Assembly: GCA_019843655.1 (NCBI GenBank)
Contig: JACDQD010000103.1
Span: 3,906,001-3,970,000, forward strand
DNA from: Lethocerus indicus
Lineage: Eukaryota; Arthropoda; Insecta; Hemiptera; Belostomatidae
Reading direction: 5' to 3'
Length of the DNA: 64,000 nucleotides
The translations under genes were made by a program, and so were the position numbers. This document shows, in pieces, positions 36,582 through 50,100 of this stretch. The notes beneath the pieces were generated by a model, which worked only from the letters and a program-made list of their open reading frames with translations, did not search any database and was not told where the DNA came from. Positions within the stretch are counted from its first letter, which is position 1, and every line of letters begins with the position of its first letter.

Positions 36582-39500
36582 CGCTGGCTCTCGGCGGCCC
36601 ATCTGCCTCCGCCGGCACACGCCTTCCTTCCTCCCAGATCCCTATCTAATCTTCCCGTCCAAACAGGGCGCGATGTATGTACACCCGAACCCATTCAACG
36701 GGTCAACTCGACCGTGTAAATATTTCTTTACTCTGACCCTCGATCTCAGACCTTTTCTCCTCGGGGCGGAGTGTTTTTTCAGTCCTTGGAGCGATTTAGG
36801 TTTTAATTAACATATTAATTAATCGGCGCTCGGGATCTCCTACGGGAATAAGAGTTTCTGAACACGTTTCGACCTCTGCCCTTTTTCACTCGTTTAGCCC
36901 CCCGGGGTCAGCCTTGGCTTCATTAGCATGTATATCCTCGCTATTAGTGGTCATAGTCATTATTGCGCGATTACTGAAGACGGCCGGATATTAATTAAAA
37001 GGCCGGCAATTTTTACCGGAGGCGTCGCTGCTCACATTTTCAATTGTCGGGACGTTCAACACATGCTCGAGAGGGCAGGGGATATTATCAGAAGTGGAGA
37101 CCGCACTAGTTCATGCTCCGCGGTCGCGGCTTTCATCCGTCGCTATGCTTATACGGGATTATGGCGGCGTATTTCCCCGTTTTCCTTTTGCACGTCCGCG
37201 GGACCACTTAACGTTGATCGCATCGCGGCCCTATAATACTTTCGTACTGGGAAGTAAAAGAGAAATCCCCGGCTCGACTATCAAGTAGGAATTTACTCAG
37301 AAACGTTATTGCAGTAAACTCTATCCGGGAATATTCAAGGAACAGCACCGAAACAGTTGTTTCAGTATCAGAGGTTAGGCGGAGGAGTGATGATATTTCA
37401 GACCGTCACTGTTTGATGAAATAATTCTAATATTGTATCGCATTTGTAGTTATATTTGCATCCTCTAGTTTGTGTTGTAGCTTGTTGGGCCTGTCTGACT
37501 GATCCGTAATGTTCCTTTGACGAACAAACCGCGGACGGGGCGTGAAGGGGGAGAGCCGACATCTGCCCGGTAGCACCTGCTCCTCCTCTACTTTGTGCAA
37601 ATCGGCCCCGACTTCCCGCTACAAGTTTTCGTAGGAGGGGATCTGGCTCCCCCTCCGAATTTGCGAACCCCGGGGTATCGAAGGCGCACTGCCCGGGGCC
37701 CCTCTCGGTTTGCTCGGCCCAGACCTCGGTCTGCTATTTGACTTACAAAGTGTCGGAAAGCTAAAGCTTCCCCTTTGGTTATATTGTTTTCTTAGTTAGC
37801 GCCGACGTTTTATTTGTTTAGAATTAGAATCCGTCCGATACCGATATTGACCGCTCTAGTAAGCGCGATTCTGCCTTCACTTATATATTTATAATATATA
37901 TCTCGCTGAGCGTTAATGTTATGGGAAAATAAAGCCCATTAAATAGCGAACCCATTTGTCAATTTTTCTTCTTAACAATGCATGTGAATGGATATACGAA
38001 TAGCTGGTTAGAATGAACGGGACAACTACTTTCAGAAACGAAACATATTTTATTACTTAATCGCAAATGACAACGCAGGGTTGTACCGTCGAATTGAATT
38101 ATAATGTTACCCCCGAGCTAACGCAGAGGTATAAAGCATCTTCTTCGGGCCTTCCGTTTTGCAATAAGACGAATGGACTCCGAGATAACGGGCCGACCCC
38201 CGACGGACCTCGTATATCCCGGGACTTAACTCAGGTCGCGTTTGATAAGCACGAAATTTCTGGTCCCCGACCGTTCCAAATACCAGAAAGGTCGGCGTTC
38301 GCGTTTTCCTCGGGTTCGTCGTCCGCTGGATTCGGCAATGTCCCCCGGCCGCGATAAACCTTTTGCGAAACAAAAAAAAATACTACGCGAACAGTAGCCT
38401 AATTGTGTACCGGGGTCTGTTCCTCAGCGATGGCTATCTCAAAGGTAACATTCTCGAGTGTTCCGTGACGCCGGCGGAAAGCATTCGTGGAACGGTAAAA
38501 AGATAAATGCCAGCCGCTGGTGGAAAATCGAGGCCGAATGTGTCGCAGTATATCAGTCCGAGAAATTTTCATGGGGGTTCTACTGGCACGGAGTTAATAT
38601 GAATTAAGATTAGTGGGTTAAGCGTATTCTTCATTCCTTAAAAATGAGTATACCAAACAACAATGAATGGACCCAATTAGACAAACGGCATGGTCTATGA
38701 AATACAGTGGTTTTAAGCACGCATTACATTCAAAGTAATTTGTATAAAATACACGAAGTACAAAATCACGAAATTTGTATACGTAAGACCCATGGGCTAA
38801 TAAAAATGATAATAAAATTTATCCTACCTGCTGATTCTCACAACAGATTTCTAATATTCGTGTCTCACTTGCAGCACGTGAGACCTGTGATTTAATTAGA
38901 ATCCGTTTAAATTTTATTCGAAATGATGGGACTCTGTGATGCAGTAAATTAGTACCATTTGGTTGTGGCTATATTTCAGGATGTACTATAAACGTTTTTC
39001 TTCCGTTGTTCCATTAATTTAACTAGATCTCAACGTTAATATGAATGCTCACTTGATTTTTTCTAAGAGAAGGCATACTTCGCGTTCAGTTTATGCTTTC
39101 GGTGGGATGTTTAGAATCCCCTATTTTGAAAGTTACGTGATCTTTTATTAATTCCCAAAAACCATTCTCATTTTCCGTGTCGGCAGTCACTGACAATGAT
39201 GGATTAATTCCCATTATGGCATTTAATTTTCGTACTTTAGTTGTCGATGTTCCCGCCCCCATTTCTATTTTTCACCGACGCTCACTTCATTGTATCGAAA
39301 CATAAAGGAAATAATAAAAATTTTCCCTCTTCCTATTTATTTCCCCTCCTCCTCCCCTATCCATTTTAGAGGGAATATTCGAATACATTTATCAAGTTGA
39401 TTGGGCCCCCTCCTCCAGTTCGTGGAGAAGCCCCTCCTGTGCCCATGCCCCGGTAATATGGGAAGCCTCAAAGTGTCCCTTCCAACTCCCCGTCTTCCCC

Positions 39501-42179
39501 CGGTTATGTTTTTAATTTTCTTCATGCCCTTGCAAGAAAAAAAGTCTCAGTGTCGCTGGAAAAAAAATTTTCCCTCCCCCCTACTGCAGAGTCACGTCAA
39601 ACGTCATGTAACTGTGTTAGGGGGAGTTGTATGCGGAAAATCCTCTTAGGGCTAAATTCATTAAAATATATATTTATTCCCTGTACGTTCGTTGGGCCCT
39701 TGTTTTGGAAGAATATTCAGCTGTCGTATTAACCTCGTTATCATATTTTTTGTCAGTCTCACTAAGTGGAATTTGAAATTGCGCAAACAGTTTCGGTATT
39801 ACAGTACTCCATTTTGTATGCACACATAGTAAAAAATACTAAATAATTTTATAACTATGAAATTGAGTTATTGACGCGAATATTTATACTTATTATTGAA
39901 TGGAATTCACACTATATATACATATATATGTTGATATTAAAATTGTGGGATAATATTTCGGCTACGGTCCTTTGCTGCTTGGACCGTAAAGGGACTTTTA
40001 TTGAGTTAATATTTCGTGTTTAAAACTGAGAATTCGAGGAAAGACCTAGTCTCGTCTCAACATGCAAGTGCTGCAGGTCTGTTCCTGCTGGTCTTATCGT
40101 TAATCCTGCTGTGCTTTTTGTGTTTCTAAGCCTTAATTATTAATTGATTCTACTCTTTATTTTCAGCAAAGCTTAATTCGAGTGTAAAAGTCTTTCCTTC
40201 TTCAGCTTTCAATAATTACAAATAAACTACTATACCCTGCAGCTTGGGAGAGGAAGTTGACAGTCGCTAATGTGAGGGAGATCAGCTCCCTCTCGTCAAA
40301 AGACGGCGATAATAAATAAAATATAAATGATTAATGTTTTTATTTCTATTGATATATGTATTGAACCCCATGAGAAGACGTTTGTTGTGGTTCCGTTGTT
40401 GCTATTCGTATGCAAGACTACCCATTTTATGGGGTACTATGATCCGTTTAGCGCGGACAAGTGATAACGCCGGCCTGTCTTCGAAACCTCGGTTTCGATA
40501 ACACGAGATTCGAGTTCCGACTCATGCAAATCCCCCCGCAGTCGGCCCCCCCTCATAAATAATGGAATCCGGCCAGCTTTCGAATCCCCCGTATTGCTCC
40601 TGGGCTGATTTATTTTTTTTCGGAGCCGATCTTTTTATTTTCTCTCCTTGGAATCATTGCAAAATAAGTTTGAGTACAGAAGGAAAACTCGGCTTATAAT
40701 TGGCGGGGCGGTGTTCTCCTTCTGGGCCGACCGAAGTGCGATCAATCACCCTTAAAACAAATTGGGTTAGGGGTGGCCGCCTGACCTTAATGGATGATTA
40801 CTCCCAGGGCTGCCCTCGGTCTCTGTTCCTCCTCTATCCGCCGCCGCCAATCTATCTGCCTCGTCGCTTCTTGCTTTTAGATTTCAAATAGGTCCTAGGA
40901 AGGTTACCCGAATGAAGGACTGGATAGGACCGAAGGAAGACTAGTAAAAATCCGTCGGTAATATTTAGTTCAGAACGATGGAATTAGAATCTTGGTTCAT
41001 TTTTACCGGTACCGGGTGTACCGGCCCTGAAATGGAATAACAAATTTTGAAGGACCGAACAATGTTTCAAGACGGGGGCATTTCGTGTTTAATTATTATT
41101 CGCGAGGAGAGAAACCCCCGTTCCCCCGGATTGACCCCTCGGGGGTTGGGAGGGGGCTGAAATTCCTGAAGGATTGTTTTATCGCGAATTGCGGGCGGCT
41201 CCCGGTGGCGGTACTAACGGCAGTTGTATTGTGTGGGAGGGCTCGGCGGTATCGCGTGCCTCCGCCCCGGTTTCGAAATCTAAACAGATCTAATTAATTA
41301 AGTCCGGGTAGGGCTACGTCGGGGGTATTGGAGCAGAGGGGGCGGGGGCACCTTTGTAACTCCGATTGGAAAACCGCGGGGGAGCCTGAATTCGTAATGA
41401 GCTTCGCCAGCGGGCTTTGATTTTTTTTTCGCGTTCCACTCGATTGCTCGCAAGCTCGCGATTGAGTTTTCCACGGGCGGACGGAGGCATGCCACCCCCG
41501 AACAACCACCCTGTACACAGGGGAAAGATACTCTAAGTAAATTCAAATTTGCGGTTGGGGATAAGCAATTGGATTGAGCGCCCAGAGGTTAGAGATTTTT
41601 TCAATCGCCTACATTCTTAATGCCATTACATGTTTATTATATATTTCTTTCATTTAAAATTAGCTGGCATGTCTGCTATATACAGAGATTCGATGCATAA
41701 AATAAACCACCGGGTGTGGGTGGGGAGGTGTGTTGTCAGCACTTCGTGTAATATTTCCCTTTAAATGAATTCTCATACTACGGTGATATCATAACAAAAA
41801 TGATTGGTATTACAAACTGAACATAAACCCCCGATATGTTACACGAAACCAACATTTATTCCTAATATTACCGACTACTAGCAGAAACCTTCGGCTCAAA
41901 TGTCTTTCACAGACAGTCTAACCCGATAAAAACGATTCTCACATTTGAATTGATTAAATTCAATCGTATTCAACAAGGACAGGCGCACTATGGCTTCGGC
42001 TTGGTCGGCATAATGCAATTAATGAAATCGAATTGCGGTACACTAACCGAACACACTAACACTAACAGAAGTCTTTCTACTGAACCGCCCAAGCTCCTCC
42101 ACCTGTCATTTAGTTTCAAAACAGGGTTTTAAGTTTGACAGCGTAGAATTAGTGTCGGAAGTGTTAAGCTCTAGTCTGG

Positions 42180-42220
42180 ATTACCTGTTTCGTGGTCTAA
42201 GAAGTTTGGAATACCATGGT
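42180..42220 (+). repeat. Fragment related to the 13.4 kb inverted-repeat element
   Basis: ATTACCTG, then GTGGTCT, a GAAG-type segment and TTGG-AATACC match, in order and nearly base for base, the left extension of the element at about 13,408-13,448, with a few small gaps and substitutions. No inverted arm is seen beside it, so it is a truncated relic or an independent copy of that end. Orientation is the same as at 13.4 kb. Confidence 0.6.
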
Positions 42221-45200
42221 ATGTACACATTTTTATTCTGACTGCCATGCTTTTCATTTTCAAAGCCATGCGTTTTAACATTTTTTAACGGGTGTCGAAG
42301 TACAAAATTAGTTCTCAAAGCATCGTATAAGTCGAGCATTAGTTAAAGCGATGACTAAAATTAAAATAATATTTAAATGGACCAAGAGAATAATAAGGGT
42401 AAAAAATTAAACACCGACAAGTCAGGTATACTATACATAATTCTTCCACAATTTGTACCATAAACAACCCAGTTATATATTAATAACGAATAATATCTCC
42501 TGCATGACAAGGGGATGTTAACATGTTATTTTCAATCTTCGGTTTATAAATATTAAATTTTTTGGGGTGGTCGGGAAGAAAAAAATTTAAGAAGCAGGTA
42601 AAATCAAAAATGTGCCTGAAGCCATTAAATAATCAATTAGCAATTGTTTGTGTTAAAGCAGAAAACATTTATATTTTACAACTCATACATAACTGAATAT
42701 TGTTTTAGTGACGTGGAGCTAATTTTCAGTTGTACGATTTATTTTTAACGTTGCATCAGTGCAAACTGAAGACCGAATTGTGGTGAAAGTTAGGCCACGA
42801 AATCGGCAGCGTGACTTGTGTTTAACGGCTGGTAAAATGTTACGAACTGAATGAAATCCGCCGAGGTGCCAGCTTTGGAAATGAGATCCGCCCATTACAA
42901 AATCTGATTTGCATTTGACGGCGATGTTGACCGGCCGGGTTTTGAATCTAACCGACGACTGAGCAATAATATGAAATCCTGAAAATATTGAGGCGGTAAC
43001 TCCGGATCTGTAAACTTTATTTTCTGCCCCGAATCGCCGGGACCGTTTTGTATACTCAGCATAATAGGTGAGGAAGGTTGGGACTGGTCCTAAGCGTTGG
43101 CATTTCACCAAATGCCAAGCTAGAGGACCGGCAGGGGTCAGGTATGAACTTAGTTACGGCATTTTTGTTAATTTACGGTTACGGCCGTAATTTGTACAGC
43201 GTGATTTGTTAGAACTTGATTGTTTCAGCCTTAAGGAAGGGGGGGGGGTGTGATGAAATGACTGCCGTGATAAATGCGATTTCCTTTGTAAATTCGACTG
43301 TTTAACATTTCTGAATAATTATTATAGCCGAGCGGAGAAACCGCGATTATTTTATTTGTTTATTATTTTTTTCTTATATAATTGTATAAAAATTGGGTCT
43401 CACTCGGGCGTTTAATCACTGTCGCGTTTAGGCAAAAACTCGAGTAATTTTGGGCCGGTCAATATCCTCTGTGGGGAATTAATTCTGCGAAACATTTCTC
43501 GAAATGACTACGGATTTAGTCTAGTTTATTACGCACGAAAGCTCGGTGTTCAACAAGTTTTGAAACAGCGAACAGAAAAAAATGAAAACGCCCGCATTTC
43601 TAAGAACAATAAATATTCGTGCCCCAGTTTGCCGCCCTTCGGACCAACTTTTCCTTATAGTTTTTCGGGGGGAGACAATTTTTACTCCGGGGGCCGAATT
43701 TACTCCCGCGGAATATCCGGATTTGGTTTTCCGGTCTCGGCTGCTTAACTTGGATCCGGACCGGCTTTGTATAATCATGTTTACGCCCCACTGGAATGGG
43801 ACGCGTTAACTCCGTCTTTCCAACTTTTTCTCGTTTCAAAGGGACTTCGAAGATATATCAGACCCGTCACTTGGTAAGAAGAATTTTAGATTCATGAAAG
43901 AATGCACAGGAAAGAATAAAGATAATGAATGCGATATATCATATTGATGTAATGTGAAATAAATATGTTTCTACCAAAAAGTCCTGTCAGCATAAATATT
44001 ATCCTTGATTTATTTAATTGTGATTGAGTTTGTTAAAATATTTCAACAGAAAATGTGTAGATGACTTCTTGCGCAATGATTTTAAATCGAGTAGAAATAA
44101 TTTATGGATTAAAGTTCAGTTTTGATGTAACTATACGTCGTCGGTCAGGTACATTTTTTCGCATCAGATTTTTGCGATATAACGTGCCTCCTTTCATCAC
44201 CGACTGCAGTCACCTCGAGTCATCCACCTGGCTTTCCACTTAAAATCACTTCGGGCTCCATTATAAAGTCATTTACGAATTCCCTTCGTGCTGATTTCGA
44301 CCAAGTTCCCTACCCTCTTCTCCACCTCCCTTCCGCTGAACTTCAAATTCAAGCAAATTAAGCCCTTAAAATTCCCGACGCGTCCAGCCTGACCGTGTCT
44401 CTTGAAACGTAATTGTCGTTCGGGTGCTGGCCTTCCACACGTCTTCTTATTCTCCTTTCTCCCGGTACCAAGCACTTGAGTACCCTTAATAAGTCGTGTG
44501 TTTCACGGAATTACTGCTTTTTGTTCTGTTTTAGTTTTTCTTTGTCCGGTTTGAGCCACTTTTCGGATACCGAGTCAAGAACGGGAAATGAAATTACAGA
44601 GGATACGTAATATGTGGGTACGGTCGTTACCTTAACTGGTTGGAAGTGGAGACGACTGACGTCTCATAGTATAAGTTTATATGTAACTTTGTTCCTTATC
44701 AAACACTACCCGTCTACAAAAGCAACAGTGGACACTTAATTATACTACTCACCATCGATAAACGTATTAAAAGTCTAGCATTTCCGTTTACTATATGGTA
44801 ATAATATTTCGTCCCAAGATGCCTGTTATGTTAGGCGCCTAAAAATCAATGAGGTTCGAAATAGTTGAAAGTTGCCAAGAGAAAGCAAGACGAACGACCT
44901 CTTTGTGCATCGATTCGACGAGATTTATGCCGGGTGTGCAACGTTTTGCTTAGCCCTCGCGGGGGAGAAGTTATTTGGTGGGGCGAAAATATATTACGCC
45001 GCATGCAGGAGGGCGGGGGAGGAGGTTGGGTAGAAAGGAAAAAAATAACCGGGGATATATTATTAGGTAGATAATACATTTTACTTTCAAATGATATGGT
45101 AATACACGGGGCAAAATATTCCCCCATTCCCCCCCGCCAGCGGTGTGGGATGGTAGAACGTGAAGCGGTTAAACATCGAGCCGGTGTAGTGGTGAGGTGA

Positions 45201-47118
45201 GGGGGGGAGGTTTAAACGTAATTCTAGATCGTGTCGACACCTCGGCTCCAACCTTTCGTGACTCGGAGGGAAGGCAAAAAACCGCGAAGCGCAGAATAAT
45301 CCCAGGGAACCCGAGAGGGGGCCGCAGAAGCCCTTATACCTACGGCGCACCCTAAGCCAATTAAAAGAATATAGGTCAGTTATGACTACGAAAATAAAAA
45401 AAAAAAAACGAGAGAAAGAAAAAATGCCGGAACGCGCGCCGAGGCTTTGCCGTACCTAATCGGGCGCAATATAAATGTTAATTCGGCGCTGGCCGGGGAT
45501 AAGCCCGACTGATTTACAGGGGACGGATCGATGCCCACCGGACATCCCCGAGGCGTGGGACGCCGGCGGTGAAAAACGACGGAAGGCCGTTAATTTTTAC
45601 GATGCCAAGGACGGACGGGCGTTTTATGATGTGGTGGCACATACGCGAGGCATAAACTTTTGAGAGACCGAAGCGTGGGACAACCGAGCGGCAGGTGCAC
45701 ACACCATCACGCATTAAGACAAATAATTACGATTCTACTTTACTCCGCACTAAACTTTTGTGTCATTCGCTTAGATCGACACGAGGTCCCCGAAATTCCA
45801 TAATTTTATAAATTACACCTAATAGATTACTCATAGTCTGTGACATGGAGGTATGAGACAGTAACATCCAAATTACATTCAAAGCTATTAACTCGATCTG
45901 GTAATATAACTATTTAGCAGAGTGCTCAAAGAACATTCGAAATGCCAAACTGTTGTATGAAATTTCTCCCGAGTATACAAATTATGTTATATTCAAGTTT
46001 CAAGAGTTTCAAGAGATGTACATTCAGATCGTGGTATCTTGGAACGTTGCGCGTTATCCGTGTTATACGTATCACAACCTGGAAAAAGCAACTTAACAAC
46101 GCCAATATTGAATCGTAGCTCATTAATGTTGGGCATAATTTCAATTAACGTCACACCAGTATGTTGTTTCCGCGATTTAAGCCTGTCAACAGAATAGTAA
46201 AGCCAGTGCCCAATTGTGCGGTTGATACTCTATTGAGGATTTCTGTTTTCTAAACCCGAGTATTCACTACTACCCGCTCCCGCGTATTATTCCAGTTTTG
46301 CCGTTGTACAATGAAAATTTTGTTCCGCAAACTCCAAGTCTGGAAACAAACTGGGGACAGCCAGAAAATTGGCCCCGGTCGGGACCCGGAGGCGATAAAA
46401 TTTCCCTATAAATTAACCAATTTGCGCCTGGTAAATTATCGGCGGGCGCTGAATAATCGTTTCCTGTTGCGTCAGGTGTAATTACAGCCGTCTGTGTAAT
46501 TGCGAAATTGGCCTAACTAGTTTACATTTCGATATTTTTCCCTTAACCTCCTGTTATAATCGGTCCGTAGAAAGTTGGAGACTGTACCACTTGAAGGATT
46601 TCGCCTGAAACAGTGTTTGTATAAGTATGACAACTTTCTGAAATATCTAAAAAAACGCTGATAATCACTAATATAGTGTTATAGGACAAGATAATAAAAC
46701 GAAATCTGGCCTTCGAGCTAAACACGAGCTACAGCCGGCTTACAGCCTTCGTGTCAGAAGGGTTACGCGTTTTTGGAATAATTGTATTTCTCTTATGATC
46801 ATGTTTACTTGTGAGGATTTCCTGCATTTTTAGATCTCCTTGTTTAAAATGTACGGTTCTGAATTTCCGAGTATCGGAGTTTTCACGGGCGGCCTCGGGA
46901 CGTAACTAATGAACTCGCGCGTTAATGCGGACCATTCATTAGTTTTCATGAACATGATTTTCCCCTCCTCTTTTTTTGTTTCTATGAAAAAGTGATTGTT
47001 CGTGAGTTATTTATTTCAGAATTATGGAAATTGCGGGGTCGGGCGTCCGGCTCTCAATTAAGCCGACCCGGCGTCATAAACAGCTGGTGGGGACCCTGAT
47101 AAATATTAATGAAAATTG

Positions 47119-47121
<3 letters not shown>

Positions 47122-47168
<47 letters not shown>
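47122..47168. repeat. TA dinucleotide microsatellite
   Basis: About 23 uninterrupted TA units. Such tracts are highly variable in length between individuals and prone to assembly error. It lies within intron 1 of unc-5 and has no coding meaning. Confidence 0.97.
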
Positions 47169-47170
<2 letters not shown>

Positions 47171-50100
47171 ATGATTTATTCATTGACAATTGGTCATCGC
47201 CTCAGTAAAGTTTGATATTTTTGACCCTGTGGAGGACAAAATTCCGTATTTTTATTTCTTTTCTTGGCAGGCGGAATAGTCCTGTTCGAGTTCACAATTC
47301 TCTTGTTCAGCGATAAATCTGTTTCTATTTGTAGAAATTTTATGTTTTTATGAGTCTCTTTATGCCTCGATCAGAGATGCACTAAATCAACGCTAATTAA
47401 GAACATGTAGGACACGAGCCGTTCCTGTTTCACGCCATTGGAAGTATTAGATTGGTATCAAATAACAAACACGCTCTATCCTATGCTACGCTAGAACGGT
47501 TTCATTATCACAAAACCGTTAATTATGAAGTTGCCGTTTAAACAGCTCTATACCTGCGAATCGTGACACCATTTCTATTCGACTCGGGAACAAAAAAGTG
47601 GATATCTTTAAATACTAGCTGCCTGTAGAAGTTTATTTTTGGACTTTCTTTTCGTCCGAGGTAAGTCGTAATACATGAAACCGCTGACGTGACCCAGGCC
47701 TTGCAACACTTTCAGACTAAGTTACACCAACGTTCCGCGGAAAGTAGCTGCTGTTCAGGACCTATCCGTCATACTTATCAGCTCGGCGAACGCCCGTTGG
47801 GGGGGACTTTTTTTCGAGGGGCGCTGACTAACTTACCTGCCTTAGTTAAGTTTCCCCCGACGTCCGAAAAACCTAAAGCCGGACACATTATAAAATACCA
47901 GCGGTGGTATCGCGGTATAACCGAGTCTACGTGACGCGCTTGCCGAATCTGAGCTGCCGGTGTCCGCCGGCCTCTCTTAGCACTAAATCACCCCCGCTCT
48001 CACTCTCCCATGGACCCCCTCCTCTCACCCCTTGTTTATATCTAACGGGGTAAAAAGGTTGCCGACAGGTAGGGGCGCGTATTCCCTCTCATTTCTCGAT
48101 GAAAAGCACTTATCGGACCCCAGGTATGCGGATCGGCGGCTACTTGTTACTTGTTACTTTCCTAATACGTTCGAGTATGCCGACCAGCGCCATTCCTTAA
48201 TTAAATTTTACGCCCTATTGTGTTTCTCGTTTTGACTCTCGCGGCCCTCGGGAAGAACACAGTAATAATATTTTCAGCCCGTTTGCCGAGATTAAAGCCG
48301 CGGGGATGATCTTTTCATTGCTCGGAGAAATTAGAGTTTGATCCTAAATAAATTTCGTCCGACAGTATTATTATTGACTACATCCTTTTAACAGTTTCGA
48401 AGGTCTTGAAAAAGAGAGAAATGTAAAGAAGACGTTTTGATGTTAATTGAGCCCTTTAAAAAAATTCTGTACAAGCACAGAGAATTAGAACCAATTGAAG
48501 GTGATGACATCCAGCGTCGTTCCAAATTGCAGAAGCGTGATTCAGATTGCAGAGGGCTAACTACTTAACAGTTAGATATTTTGTACTGGATTGTTATCCT
48601 GTTCTGTTGGAAGTCTATATAAATTCTCAAACTTTAATTCATCCAGAACAACAATTACAACGAACTTATAGTAGCATTAATAATAGGTAAAAGTAAACTC
48701 TGAGGAAGGAATGGGCTGTCATGATGTCGATATAGCCCTGTCGTGCAATATATCTTTTCTTCTTCGGAAATTGCACAGGGACCGAGGAGCCTCCCGTTTT
48801 CCTTCCAGTTTAATACGGGCGGCATTTATTCAGCTTTGTGAAGGGCCATTAACTCCGGTTCGTTTCCCTGACGACGAATGGCGACAGGGCCTTCTGGGGC
48901 GATTCTTCTGGGAAAATAATGAGTCCTGTGTTCATACTGAATATTTTAACCGCGCTCTGAGGACTCATTTATACAAATCGGTCAGTATTGATTCAACTTA
49001 GAAATCGTGGTTTTTTTAATTCAACTCTGTGTATGGACGCTGATGAACTTCTAACAACGCAAGGTCACGCATCTAACGATAAATTTTCAGAGCCGTTTCA
49101 ACTTTATAGGAAGGTCCTTTCTATAGGCCACCCCTTGGGGCGGGGTCCGCCCCCCCCCCTTACAGCTCCTCTGACCACTGAGCTGGGTGTTCCGAGATTC
49201 TGAAGGGAAATTAGACCGCAGTCGTTTTCAGTAGGCGATTGTACAACAACGCCGTGTACGTGACGGGTTTGCCTAACTCGTTCTTGTCGAGGCGGACTGC
49301 GCCACTTCCCGCTCATTAATCGGTCCACACACCCCTAATACGATATGCTAATTCACCGAGTTTATTTCTGCGAGCCGGGCGAGTTCACTTAACCTAATTC
49401 GGTGCTGTATATCTTTGGGTAATTGCCCGGCTGGGAGCCAGAATCCCGGCTGAAATTTCTGTCTGTACGGGACCGTGGAAGGATGGAACAAAACCTTAGA
49501 AGGAAGTTATATATCAACCGGTATAGTATTGTTCTTAAGTGTTAGATATTTAATTGATATTTTTTGTGACACTGTTACTCCGATACATTACAACTCACAT
49601 TATCGATGAATTCGCGCAGTCTCTTCGCGCATCGAATCATTCATTAAAATCAGTCTCCAGTCCACGGAATATGGACGCACTCTCAATATCACTTACACGC
49701 ATGTTCACACTAATGATAACGCCCGGAACAGTGTGTGCGTGGTACTCTTTTGATTTTCGCCCAAGTCCCAAGACTGGTTTAATATGGGGCGGAGGCCGAA
49801 GGTTCCATTCCGTTGAAGAGGCCCCACCGAATGGGGGAAGGAGAGTCGGGGTGCTTACTGCCGGGGGTTGCGTATGGGCGACCGCGCTAAAACACCGGCG
49901 AAATCAACTCTTTTGAGCCGTGAGAGAGAGAAAAACCCCCCGCGGGCAGTGAACAAAAGCCCCGGCCCCCATATTCCTGATGAGAAATACTAACGTCAGT
50001 TTTATGCAACGCCGACTCCATACGAGGGGCCGTTGTTTATCGCTTTTTTCTGTTGTTGACTTTTTTTTTATCAAATCCCCGTAGGCGGGCTGACCGTTAT

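Noticed and set aside
40076..40130. Short leucine-rich, membrane-segment-like frame
   Set aside because: It has no start codon in frame, ends in TAA and has no flanking donor site. The hydrophobic look comes from a T-rich run with CTG codons.
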